A stretch of 64,000 nt of DNA from Beduinella massiliensis (GTDB lineage: Bacteria; Bacillota; Clostridia; Christensenellales; Aristaeellaceae). Where the stretch lies: NCBI RefSeq assembly GCF_900199405.1, contig NZ_LT963430.1, forward strand, positions 3,731,894-3,795,893. Reading direction: 5' to 3'. Under the pieces are notes generated by a model. It did not search any database. It saw only the letters and a list, made by a program, of their open reading frames with translations, and was not told where the DNA came from. Position 1 is the stretch's first letter. Every line of letters starts with the position of its first letter. Both the position numbers and the translations under genes were made by a program. Below are positions 8,881-16,923 of this stretch, in pieces.

Positions 8881-8990
8881 AGCGAGTGGCTTTTGCGTAA
8901 ATCCAGCTAAAGCCGCCCGCTGTTTTTCTTTTGAAGCGTGTAGCCGTTGGCGTAAATCCAGCTTTCCTATCCGCGCGCTTTTTTGCGCAA
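8881..8990 (+). promoter_or_regulatory. Tandem attenuator-like hairpins with identical loops ahead of a MATE gene
   Basis: Two similar units lie between the promoter and the MATE start. Unit 1 pairs AGCGAGTGGCTTT (8881-8893) with AAAGCCGCCCGCT (8909-8921) and is followed by a T-rich run. Unit 2 pairs AAGCGTG (8934-8940) with CGCGCTT (8974-8980) and is followed by more T residues. Each loop contains the same 14 bases, GCGTAAATCCAGCT (8895-8908 and 8950-8963), 55 bases apart. Both look like intrinsic terminators, so this is a candidate ligand-sensing or protein-sensing leader. A guanidine-IV (mepA-motif) type switch is a thought because that class precedes MATE genes, but I cannot confirm a match. 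Confidence 0.6.
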
Positions 8991-9009
8991 AACGAGGAGG
9001 TTCCGTTCC

Positions 9010-10392
9010 GTGGATCAAAACATCAGCCTGAAGACAGAAAAGCTCTCCGTCCTCATGCGCCGTTACGCGGTGCCCTGCGTCATCTCCCTGCTCGTCGCGG
9101 CGCTCTACAACATCGTCGATCAGATTTTCATCGCCAATGCTTCCTATCTGGGCTCCTATGGAAACGCCGCCAACACGGTCGTCTTTCCGCTGACCGTGGT
9201 CGCCCTCGCCGTCGCCGTGATGATCGGCGACGGCTCTTGTGCCTTCGTCAGCATCAGCCTGGGCGCAGGCGAGCAGGAAAACGCGCATCGCAGCATCGGC
9301 AACGCAGTCACGCTGTCCGTGCTTTCGGGCATCCTTCTGACCGTCCTTTATCTCGCCTGCCCCGGGCCGCTCCTGACGCTTTTCGGCGGCCGGGTCAACG
9401 AAGAGACATTCCGCCTTTCCAAAGAGTATTTCCTCTATATTTCCCTGGGCATCCCGCTGTACATGTTCGGTCAGGCCATGAATCCGATCATCCGCGCGGA
9501 CGGGAGCCCCAAGTTCGCGATGCTCGCGACGCTCAGCGGGGCGGCGGTCAACGTCGTGCTCGATCCGCTCTTCATCTTCGTCTTCAGGTGGGGCATGACG
9601 GGTGCAGCGGCCGCGACGGTCGCCGGACAGGCGCTGACGGCTGCGCTCTCCGTCTATTACCTGCGTCGCATGCAATCGGTCAAGCTCGAAAAAGGCAGTT
9701 TCCTGCCCAGCGGGCGCCTGCTGCGGCGTTTTCTTCCGCTGGGCATCTGCAGCTTTCTTTCCCAGATATCACTGGTCGCCGCGATGATGGCGATCAACAA
9801 CATGATTCAAAAGTACGGTGCGATGGACGAAGTCTTTTCGCAGGCTCAGTACGCGCAGATTCCCATGGCCGTCGTCGGCATCGTCATGAAATTTTTTCAA
9901 ATCGTGATCTCGGTCGCGGTGGGCATGGCCGCGGGCTGCATCCCCATCGTGGGGTATAACGTCGGCGCGGGCTGCAAGGATCGCGCGCGCCGCCTATTTA
10001 CGCTGCTGCTGAGCGCCGAGGCGCTCCTGGGCCTTGCCGCGCTGCTCATCGTCGAAATCTTTCCCCGCCAGCTCATCACCCTGTTCGGCGCAGCGGGCGA
10101 AAGCGCCTATTATACGGAGTTCGCCGTCCGTGCCTTCCGCATCTACCTGTGCGGCATGGTGCTCGCCTGTGTCAACAAAGGTACATTCATCTACCTGCAA
10201 TCGCTGGGCATGGCGCTCGCCTCTGCGCTGCTCTCGATGGTGCGCGAGGTCGTCTTCGGCGTTGGCTTCGCGCTGCTGCTGCCGCTCTTCTTCGGGCTTG
10301 ACGGAGTGCTCTACTCCATGCCCGTCTCCGATGTGCTGACCGCCATTCTCTCCGCCGTCCTGATCGTCCGCACCTATCGGGCGCTGAAATAA
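9010..10392 (+). CDS. MATE family multidrug/sodium antiporter
   Basis: A 460-residue polytopic membrane protein with the MATE layout of two six-helix halves. The first half opens with MRRYAVPCVISLLVAALYNIVDQIFIAN, whose VDQIFIA element matches the family-typical first-helix motif. Later segments include PIIRADGSPKFAM and the second-half counterpart around VVGIVMKFFQIVISVAVG. These pumps export drugs or metabolites using a Na+ or H+ gradient. The start chosen is GTG at 9010 with CGAGGAGG nine bases upstream. A TTG at 8983 would place the start inside the second leader hairpin. The gene has its own promoter and an unusual tandem-hairpin leader. Confidence 0.93.
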   Translation: MDQNISLKTEKLSVLMRRYAVPCVISLLVAALYNIVDQIFIANASYLGSYGNAANTVVFPLTVVALAVAVMIGDGSCAFVSISLGAGEQENAHRSIGNAVTLSVLSGILLTVLYLACPGPLLTLFGGRVNEETFRLSKEYFLYISLGIPLYMFGQAMNPIIRADGSPKFAMLATLSGAAVNVVLDPLFIFVFRWGMTGAAAATVAGQALTAALSVYYLRRMQSVKLEKGSFLPSGRLLRRFLPLGICSFLSQISLVAAMMAINNMIQKYGAMDEVFSQAQYAQIPMAVVGIVMKFFQIVISVAVGMAAGCIPIVGYNVGAGCKDRARRLFTLLLSAEALLGLAALLIVEIFPRQLITLFGAAGESAYYTEFAVRAFRIYLCGMVLACVNKGTFIYLQSLGMALASALLSMVREVVFGVGFALLLPLFFGLDGVLYSMPVSDVLTAILSAVLIVRTYRALK

Positions 10393-10471
10393 CCGGTCAA
10401 ATTCCGCTTGCCAAGCGGACGTTTGTGTCGTATGCTGAACCCAACGATCTGAATCGGAGGGGAATGCAGGC

Positions 10472-11572
10472 ATGATTGAAAACACCACGCAGGCCGTGGC
10501 CTTTGGCCCCGTGCTGCCCTATACGTCGGGAGGCTACGCCGCCCCGCAGCCGCTGCAAACGCTCGCGGACGGCGGCGTCCTTCTCACCCTTTCCGCTCCC
10601 GGCTGCGAGCGCGTCCGCGCAGAGCTGGGCGCTTATACCGGCGAGCGCGCGCTTCCCCTGCAGGCGCAGGGAGACGGGCTTTTCAGCGTCCGCCTGCCTT
10701 TAACGCCCGGCTTTTACTACGTGCAGCTCTGGGCCGACGGCCTGCCCATCCTGAGCCCACTCCTGCCCATCGGATTCGGCTACGGCAGGCCCTGCAACTT
10801 CATTGACGTCGGCCCGCTGCCGCCGCTTTGCCGCCTTCGCGAGGTGCCGCACGGCGCGGTAAGCCGCCTCTACTTTCAAAGCAGCGCGACGGGCGGGCCG
10901 GAAAGCTGCCTCGTGTACACGCCGCCGGGGTATGAGCAGAGCGCGGAGCGCTATCCCGTGCTCTACCTGCAGCACGGTCACGGCGAAAACGAGACCTGTT
11001 GGGTGCATCAGGGCAAGGTGAACTTCCTGCTGGACAACCTCATCGCCGAGGAAAAAGCGCGGGCGATGATCGTCGTCATGAACGACGGCATGGTGCGTCC
11101 CGGGGCCGCGCAGAACGACGAGCCCGTGCGCTTCGACCTGTTCGCCCAAAAGCTGCTGTGCGACGCGATGCCCTTCGTCGAAAGCCGCTTCCGGACGCTC
11201 CCTGGAGGCGAAAACCGCGCGCTGGCAGGGCTTTCGATGGGCTCTATACAGGCGGGTATGCTGGGCTTCACCCATCCGGAGGTCTTTTGCTATCTGGGTC
11301 TTTTCAGCGGCTTCATGCAAAACATCATGCAGCCGTCGGAAAACGCGCACCTGAAGGCGCTGCTGCGCGACGTGGCTGGATTCTCGCGCCAAAACAGGCT
11401 GCTCTTCCGCTGCATGGGGACAGACGACGCGTTCTTCCCGCGCTTCCTCGAAGACGACGCGCTGTGCGAGGCGCACGGCGTTTCCTGCGACCGGCGCGTA
11501 TATCCCGGCGGCCACGATTGGAACGTATGGCGCGCATGCGCGGCGGACTTTCTGCCGCTGCTGTTTCGCTGA
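10472..11572 (+). CDS. Esterase family protein (CE1/esterase-D-like) with N-terminal beta domain
   Basis: A 366-residue alpha/beta hydrolase. Residues 1-105 look like a beta-sandwich of the kind found ahead of CE1 esterases. The hydrolase part has YPVLYLQHGHGENE (oxyanion region), GLSMGS with nucleophile Ser255, and GGHDWNVWR with catalytic His348. An acid is probably Asp318 or Asp319 in GTDD. Relatives remove acetyl or feruloyl groups from plant polysaccharides or act as enterochelin-type esterases. There is no signal peptide, so an intracellular substrate is more likely. The ATG at 10472 follows CGGAGGGG. The next gene starts 12 bases after its stop, so both are probably cotranscribed. Confidence 0.85.
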   Translation: MIENTTQAVAFGPVLPYTSGGYAAPQPLQTLADGGVLLTLSAPGCERVRAELGAYTGERALPLQAQGDGLFSVRLPLTPGFYYVQLWADGLPILSPLLPIGFGYGRPCNFIDVGPLPPLCRLREVPHGAVSRLYFQSSATGGPESCLVYTPPGYEQSAERYPVLYLQHGHGENETCWVHQGKVNFLLDNLIAEEKARAMIVVMNDGMVRPGAAQNDEPVRFDLFAQKLLCDAMPFVESRFRTLPGGENRALAGLSMGSIQAGMLGFTHPEVFCYLGLFSGFMQNIMQPSENAHLKALLRDVAGFSRQNRLLFRCMGTDDAFFPRFLEDDALCEAHGVSCDRRVYPGGHDWNVWRACAADFLPLLFR

Positions 11573-11584
11573 TGGAGGAAACGC

Positions 11585-13504
11585 ATGCAGATACGCAACA
11601 TCGGCATCTATGCCCACGTGGACGCCGGAAAGACGACGCTCACCGAACAGCTGCTTAAGATCAGCGGAGCCATCCGCACGCCCGGGTCGGTCGATCAGGG
11701 AACGGCGCACACCGACCGCATGGCGATCGAACGCAGGCGCGGCATCTCCATACAGGCAACCTGCGCGCCCATGCAGTGGCGCGACTGCACGATTCAGCTG
11801 ATCGACACGCCGGGCCATGCGGACTTCATGGCCGAGGTGGAGCGCTCCATGTGGTCGCTCGACGGGGCGGTGCTCGTGCTCAGCGCGGCCGAGGGCGTGC
11901 AGCCCCAGAGCGAGGTGCTCTTCCGCGCCCTGAAAGCCCGGGGCATCCCCACGCTCATCTTCCTCAACAAGACCGACCGCCCGGGCGCGGACGCGGAGGC
12001 GGCCCTCGCCTCCGCACGCAAAGCGCTCTCGCCCGCCGTATTCCCGCTCTCGGACGCGGAGGCGGCGCACGCGCTGGTGGCGGAGACGGACGACGCGGCG
12101 CTCGCGGACTACCTGGAGGGAAATCTCTATCCCGCAAGCCGGTTGCTCCCTTTGCTGCGTCTCCGCGTGCAGCGGGGTGAAGCCTACCCCGCGCTTGCGG
12201 GCAGCGCGCTTCGCGGAACGGGCGTACGCGAGCTGCTGGACGCGGTGGTGGATCTGCTGCCTCCGCCTCCCGGCGACGCGCAGGCTCCGCTTTCGGGCGT
12301 CGTCTTCGCCATTTCGGACGAGGACGCCATGGGCCGTGCGGCGACGGTCCGCCTGTTCTCCGGTACGCTGAAAAATCGCGATACCGTTCAGCTGCCGGAT
12401 GCCTCCGGCCGCATGCAGGCGCACAAGGTAGCGCAAATTCGAGCGCTTTCGGCGGAGGGACGCGGACGCGACATCGGGGAACTTCACGCCGGAGAAATAG
12501 GAAGCGTGCTAGGCCTGGGCGGCGTGCGCGTCGGGCAGGTGCTGGGCGACCCGGCGCTGCTGCCGCGCAGCCTGCGTCCGGGCGAGCTGTGCGAACCGCT
12601 TCTGCTCACCAAGGTGACGCCTCGCGATCCCGCACAAAAAACCGCGCTGCAGCAGGCGCTGCGCCTGCTGGGCGCGCGCGACGTGCTCCTCACCGCCGAA
12701 GAGCTCGCGGGAGAAATGCACGTGCGTGTGATGGGCGCCGTGCAGCTAGAGGTGCTGGGCGAGCAATTAAAGGAGGAATTTGGGCTCGACGTGCTGTTCG
12801 GGGAACCGAACGTCATCTACCGCGAGACGATCGCCGAATCCGCCACGGGCTTCTTCGCTTACACGATGCCCAAGCCCTGCTGGGCGGTGATCGAATTTTT
12901 CATCGAGCCGCTCCCGCGCGGCAGCGGTGTCCTGTTTGAGTCCGCCGTGCCCGCGCGCGACATCCTGCCGCGCTATCAAAATCAGGTGCGCCAGGCGATT
13001 CCCTCGGCCACGCGCCAGGGGATACTCGGCTGGCAGGTGGACGACGTGAAGATCACCCTCGTCGGCGGCAGCCATCACCTCATCCATACGCACCCCCTGG
13101 ACTTCATCGTCGCCACGCCCGTCGCCTTTCTGGACGGCCTACGCCGGGGCGGATCAGTGCTTCTGGAGCCCATCCTGGAGCTCCTCCTCACCGTGCCGGA
13201 GGAGTTTGCCGGGAAGCTGCTCAGCGAGATCTCGCTCATGCGCGGCGAGACGCTGGATTCGCACGCCGAGGACGGGCGCGCGGTGCTTTCAGCCCGGGTG
13301 CCGCTGAAGGAATGCGTGCATTTCAGCACGCGGCTTTCCGCCCTGACAAGCGGGCGCGGGGCGATGAGCAGCCGCCTTTGCGGCTACCGCGAATGCGACC
13401 TTGCGCTTGGCGCCGCCTGCCCCCGCCGTGGTGTGCACCCACTGGACACCGCCAAGTACATTCTGGCCGCCCGAAGCGCCCTGGACGGCGACATCTACGC
13501 CTGA
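11585..13504 (+). CDS. Tet(M)/Tet(O)-like ribosomal protection GTPase
   Basis: A 639-residue translational GTPase of the size of Tet ribosomal protection proteins. G-motifs are AHVDAGKT (10-17), RGISI (52-56), DTPGH (74-78) and NKTD (128-131). The C-terminal region matches the Tet(M) plan: QNQVRQAIPSATRQGILGW, LLEPILELLLTVPEEF, and a final SGRGAMSSRLCGYREC followed by RRGVHPLDTAKYI. Known relatives bind the ribosome and dislodge tetracycline. Divergent ones may act as general rescue factors, and resistance cannot be read from the sequence. The ATG at 11585 follows GGAGGA. No regulatory leader peptide of the Tet(M) kind is seen, because the esterase gene lies directly upstream. Confidence 0.85.
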   Translation: MQIRNIGIYAHVDAGKTTLTEQLLKISGAIRTPGSVDQGTAHTDRMAIERRRGISIQATCAPMQWRDCTIQLIDTPGHADFMAEVERSMWSLDGAVLVLSAAEGVQPQSEVLFRALKARGIPTLIFLNKTDRPGADAEAALASARKALSPAVFPLSDAEAAHALVAETDDAALADYLEGNLYPASRLLPLLRLRVQRGEAYPALAGSALRGTGVRELLDAVVDLLPPPPGDAQAPLSGVVFAISDEDAMGRAATVRLFSGTLKNRDTVQLPDASGRMQAHKVAQIRALSAEGRGRDIGELHAGEIGSVLGLGGVRVGQVLGDPALLPRSLRPGELCEPLLLTKVTPRDPAQKTALQQALRLLGARDVLLTAEELAGEMHVRVMGAVQLEVLGEQLKEEFGLDVLFGEPNVIYRETIAESATGFFAYTMPKPCWAVIEFFIEPLPRGSGVLFESAVPARDILPRYQNQVRQAIPSATRQGILGWQVDDVKITLVGGSHHLIHTHPLDFIVATPVAFLDGLRRGGSVLLEPILELLLTVPEEFAGKLLSEISLMRGETLDSHAEDGRAVLSARVPLKECVHFSTRLSALTSGRGAMSSRLCGYRECDLALGAACPRRGVHPLDTAKYILAARSALDGDIYA

Positions 13505-13518
13505 AAAAATGTACCCGA

Positions 13519-13593
13519 TTTAAAGGCTCGCCGGCCTTTAAACAGACCCCAAACGCCCCGGCCCAAAGCGCGCTGCGCTTGGCCGGGGCGTTT
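13519..13593. terminator. Two hairpins between convergent genes, bidirectional terminator
   Basis: First, TTTAAAGGC (13519-13527) pairs with GCCTTTAAA (13534-13542). Second, AACGCCCCGGCC (13552-13563) pairs with GGCCGGGGCGTT (13581-13592), which has T residues on the plus side and A residues that become T on the minus side. The pair separates the Tet-like gene from the AraC gene. Confidence 0.85.
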
Positions 13594-13604
13594 CTCATGC
13601 TTCT

Positions 13605-14453
13605 TTACTTCGCGCTGCGCACGGGGATCCAAACCTCGTACCTCGCGTGCTGCGGGTCCGCGTTCAGGTAGACCTCGATGTCCGGTCCATCCGCGTATTC
13701 GTAGCCGGAGGTCGGCAGCCATTCGGTCACGATGCGCTGCTCCAGCGTTTGAATGGACGAGCCGACGCCCTCCCCGGGAAACACGGCCCAGGTCTGCGCC
13801 GGGACGGTGATCTCCTCGAGCCCCACCTCCAGCGGTTTCGTGCTGGCGACCGCGATGTAGTAGCGCCACGCCTCCTGATGGGTGCAGGCGCTTACGCCCA
13901 GCACGCCCATGGGCTGGGTATCCATCATGCCCAGGAGCTTTTGCAGCGTGCCGTCCTCTGACGCGCGCTGCCACATGGCGGGCACGGTCTTGAAGTTTTC
14001 CTCGATCTGCGTGCTGAGCGGCTGCGAGACGCCGACGATGCGAAAGGCATCCTTCTTCTCAATCCTGTAATCCATTTCTTCCACTCCCTTGATCGTGATG
14101 CGGAAGCTGATCGGCGGGTAGGACTTCATCAGCGCACCCGGTTCGCGCGCCCGGGAGGGCGCGATGCCATGTACGCTTTGGAACGCGCGGTTGAAAGCGG
14201 TCGGCGAGGCGTAGCCGTATTTCAGCGCCACATCCAGTATCTTTTCGCCGCTTTGCAGATCCGCCGCCGCGCGGGACATCCGCCGCCTGCGGACGTACTC
14301 GGAAAGCGGCAGGCCCGCCATATAACCGAACATTCGTTGGAAGTGATACTGCGAGCAGCAGGCGATGCGCGCCGCCGCCTCGTAGTCCACCTCCTGCGTA
14401 AGATGCGCCTCGATATACCCGATCGCCTGATTCCATCTGTCGATCCATTCCAC
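13605..14453 (-). CDS. AraC family regulator with GyrI-like effector domain
   Basis: A 282-residue regulator. The N-terminal part (about 5-105) holds the two AraC helix-turn-helix units, seen in AARIACCSQYHFQRMFGYMA and ILDVALKYGYASPTAFNRAF. The rest (about 125-282) is a GyrI-like small-molecule-binding domain with typical ending IEVYLNADPQHARYEVWIPV. This SoxS/Rob-like order with a C-terminal effector domain is common in Bacillota regulators of drug-response genes. The start is a GTG at 14453 with AAGGAG eight bases upstream. It converges on the Tet-like gene and shares its terminator. Its targets are unknown, and nearby MATE genes are candidates only by proximity. Confidence 0.92.
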   Translation of the reverse strand: MEWIDRWNQAIGYIEAHLTQEVDYEAAARIACCSQYHFQRMFGYMAGLPLSEYVRRRRMSRAAADLQSGEKILDVALKYGYASPTAFNRAFQSVHGIAPSRAREPGALMKSYPPISFRITIKGVEEMDYRIEKKDAFRIVGVSQPLSTQIEENFKTVPAMWQRASEDGTLQKLLGMMDTQPMGVLGVSACTHQEAWRYYIAVASTKPLEVGLEEITVPAQTWAVFPGEGVGSSIQTLEQRIVTEWLPTSGYEYADGPDIEVYLNADPQHARYEVWIPVRSAK

Positions 14454-14533
14454 GCTATCAGCTCCTTGTTCACAGTATACCCGGGGATGGTTCGCCTGTC
14501 CTCTCTTTCTCTGCCCGATAAAGAGAGCGCCTA

Positions 14534-15388
14534 TCAGCCGCCCAGCGCGGCCGTCCTGTTGGGGCTCGCGCGCCCTTCGAGATCGGGATGACGGCGCTCG
14601 ATCGCGGCCATGGCGATCTCCACGTCCTCGTCTACCTCTTCCGGGGTAAAGGCGCCCAGCGTCACCATATCGCAGGGGCGAAGGGTCGCGAACGAAAACG
14701 TCAGCCCCACGTAGGGCGACACGCGCCCCGCCGCCATGGACTTAATCGTCATCACCGGCTTCTTCGCCTCATGGATCACCTTGCTGATGTACTCGACCTC
14801 CACCTGCATTAAAAAGCCCGCGCAGTTGTAGATCTGAATGTAGGTCTGCACGTCGTAGCCGTTCTGATCTGAATAGAGCACCAGCTCCGGCATATGCGCC
14901 GAAAGACCCGGCACCAGCCCTTCCTGCCGGATCATGTCCAGGTAGTCCGGCAGGCGCTCGATCGTGCCCTTGTGCTTGTTTACGAGCTGCTCCGCGCAGG
15001 AATGGTGCAGCAGGCAAAGCGAGCAGCCCATTTCTGCGGAGCGATGAATGCGCGCCCGCGCTGCCGCGCGGCCCTGCACGCCGTCCGAAACGTCCACGAT
15101 CGGCGTATCGATCAGCGTCAGACGCTTGCCCGTGCGCGCTTCCGCCAGCCGAACGCCCGCGAGCAGCGCGCCGTCCGGCTCAAAGGGTGCCATGACCGCG
15201 TCGATGTCGTACTTCAAGTACGCCTCCAGCAGCCGCGAAACCTGCTCCGCGTCATGATACCGGCGGCGGATCATCTCGTCCGCGGAGGGGCTTGTGTGGC
15301 TGTAGCCGAGTACCCAGTTGGTGCCGATCAGCAGGCGCGGAAGCGAAAGATTTTCAACCTGCGTGCGCGGAAAAGGCTTCATGCGCAT
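14534..15388 (-). CDS. Uncharacterised protein, predicted TIM-barrel fold
   Basis: A 284-residue soluble protein that I do not recognise by name. It starts with basic residues, then LPRLLIGTNWVLGYSHTSPS, which resembles the opening of aldo/keto-reductase-like barrels. Alternating hydrophobic strands follow (IDAVMAPF, LTLIDTPIVD, CSLCLLHHS, GLVPGLSAHMP, FLMQVEVEYIS, KPVMTIKSMAAGR, DMVTLGAFTPEE), as in an eight-stranded barrel. Two His in LLHHSC and one in SAHMPE could bind metal, which is speculative. It has its own promoter and stands alone between the AraC gene and a MATE gene. The ATG at 15388 has GAGGA upstream. The fold is inferred and the function is unknown. Confidence 0.6.
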   Translation of the reverse strand: MRMKPFPRTQVENLSLPRLLIGTNWVLGYSHTSPSADEMIRRRYHDAEQVSRLLEAYLKYDIDAVMAPFEPDGALLAGVRLAEARTGKRLTLIDTPIVDVSDGVQGRAAARARIHRSAEMGCSLCLLHHSCAEQLVNKHKGTIERLPDYLDMIRQEGLVPGLSAHMPELVLYSDQNGYDVQTYIQIYNCAGFLMQVEVEYISKVIHEAKKPVMTIKSMAAGRVSPYVGLTFSFATLRPCDMVTLGAFTPEEVDEDVEIAMAAIERRHPDLEGRASPNRTAALGG

Positions 15389-15468
15389 TCCTCCTCGATT
15401 TCGCCGGGCAGGATGCCGCGCCCGCTCGTTCGTCGAAGCGGACGGCCTCCGCGGCGTCTTTTACCTAT

Positions 15469-15497
15469 AAGGTATCATGCGGGCATCGAAGCGTCAA
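15469..15497 (-). promoter_or_regulatory. Promoter of the TIM-barrel-like gene
   Basis: Minus-strand TTGACG (15492-15497), a 17-base spacer and TACCTT (15469-15474). It lies just beyond the terminator of the upstream MATE gene. Confidence 0.55.
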
Positions 15498-15541
15498 CAA
15501 CAAAAGGCGCCGGACAGACTTTGCGGCCGTCGGCGCCCTTT
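15498..15541 (-). terminator. Terminator of the MATE/kinase-like operon
   Basis: A GGCGCCG stem (15506-15512 with 15531-15537, extended with a bulge at the inner end) is followed on the minus strand by TTTTGTTGTT. It ends the transcript of the genes at 15565-17513. Confidence 0.75.
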
Positions 15542-15564
15542 GCACGTTAAAACGGGGGTATCTT

Positions 15565-16923
15565 TTACGGTTCGCCCAGCGGCCTGATCTGGCTCCTGTA
15601 CACCCTGCGCAGGAAGACGACGCACAGGAGAAGGGACGCGACCTCGGCGATGGGGAACGCCCACCAAACCGCGTCCAGCGAACCCGTGCGCGAGAGCAGG
15701 AACGCAGCAGGCAGCAGCACGACGAGCTGGCGCGCGACCGAAACGATCAGGCTGAGCACGCCGTGCGAGAGGGCCTGAAATAGGGACGAACACACGACCG
15801 AAACGCCGGCGATCAAAAAGTGCAGGCTGATGATGCGAAGCGCGGGCTCTCCGATGGCCATCATGTGCTCCGAGGCGTTAAAAATCATGAGCAGCCTGTC
15901 CGGGAAAATCTGAAAGATGAGAAAGCCCACGAACATGATGCCTACCGCGTAACAGATGCTGAGTCTCAGCGTCTTCGTGATGCGGTCGGGTCTCTTCGCG
16001 CCGTAGTTGTACGCCACGATCGGCACCATGCCGTTGTTCAGGCCGAACACCGGCATAAATACGAAGCTTTGCAGCTTGAAGTACACGCCAAAGACCGCCG
16101 TCGCGGTCGCCGAAAATGCGATCAGAATCTTGTTCATGCCGAACGTCATCACAGAGCCGATGGAGGCCATGATGATCGAGGGCACGCCCACGGAATAAAT
16201 GCGGCGGATGATGTGCGCGCTGGGACGAAAGCCCTTAAAGGACATGGAAAGCTCCGGATTCTTGCGGCTGTTGAAGTAAATGGCGAGCAGCGCGCCCACG
16301 ATCTGGCCGGAGACGGTGGCTACGGCAGCGCCGGTGACGCCCAGCCGTGGAAATCCGAAAAGGCCGAAGATCATGATCGGGTCGAGCACGATGTTGATCA
16401 CAGCGCCGGTCGCCTGCGTAATCATGCTGTAAAACGTACGGCCCGTGGACTGCAGCAGCTTTTCATACATCACCTGCGTGAAAAAACCGAACGAGCAGAC
16501 GAGGCAGACGGTCAGATACTGCGTGCCGTAATCGACGATTTCCTGAATATCCGTCTGCATGAGGAAAAACGTGCGCGTAAAGCAGATGCCCAGCAGTGCG
16601 AAGGCCAGATAGCTGCATGCGGCCAGGAAGACCGCGTTGCGTGCCGCGCCGCTCGCCCGCTCCAGGTTTCGCTCACCCAGGCTCTTGGAGAGCAGCGCGT
16701 TCACGCCGACACCCGTGCCGATGCCGACGGCGATCATGAGGTTCTGCGCGGGGAAAGCCAGGGACACCGCGGTCAGCGCGCTTTCGCTGATGCGCGATAC
16801 GAACATGCTGTCCACCACGTTGTAAAGCGCCTGCACCAGCATGGAGATCATCATCGGGATGGACATGGAAATGAGCAGCCGGTTGACCGGCATCACGCCC
16901 ATCTTGTTTTCGCTTGAATTCAT
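15565..16923 (-). CDS. MATE family efflux transporter
   Basis: A 452-residue membrane protein with twelve predicted helices. The first helix region reads MVQALYNVVDSMFVSRISESALTA-type sequence, with VDSMFVS typical of the DinF/NorM-like MATE group. LLQSTGRTFYSM and the second-half IMASIGSVMTFGMNKIL follow in the expected places. It exports organic cations or other small molecules by ion exchange, and the substrate is not predictable. Its ATG overlaps the TGA of the cytidylate-kinase-like gene in an ATGA at 16920-16923, so the two are translationally coupled. It is only distantly like the other MATE protein at 9010-10392. Confidence 0.93.
   Translation of the reverse strand: MNSSENKMGVMPVNRLLISMSIPMMISMLVQALYNVVDSMFVSRISESALTAVSLAFPAQNLMIAVGIGTGVGVNALLSKSLGERNLERASGAARNAVFLAACSYLAFALLGICFTRTFFLMQTDIQEIVDYGTQYLTVCLVCSFGFFTQVMYEKLLQSTGRTFYSMITQATGAVINIVLDPIMIFGLFGFPRLGVTGAAVATVSGQIVGALLAIYFNSRKNPELSMSFKGFRPSAHIIRRIYSVGVPSIIMASIGSVMTFGMNKILIAFSATATAVFGVYFKLQSFVFMPVFGLNNGMVPIVAYNYGAKRPDRITKTLRLSICYAVGIMFVGFLIFQIFPDRLLMIFNASEHMMAIGEPALRIISLHFLIAGVSVVCSSLFQALSHGVLSLIVSVARQLVVLLPAAFLLSRTGSLDAVWWAFPIAEVASLLLCVVFLRRVYRSQIRPLGEP

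Noticed and set aside
8872-9675. A 267-codon minus-strand frame over the MATE leader and gene start
   Set aside because: It is highly charged and lacks a ribosome site or domain. The MATE gene on the plus strand explains the sequence.
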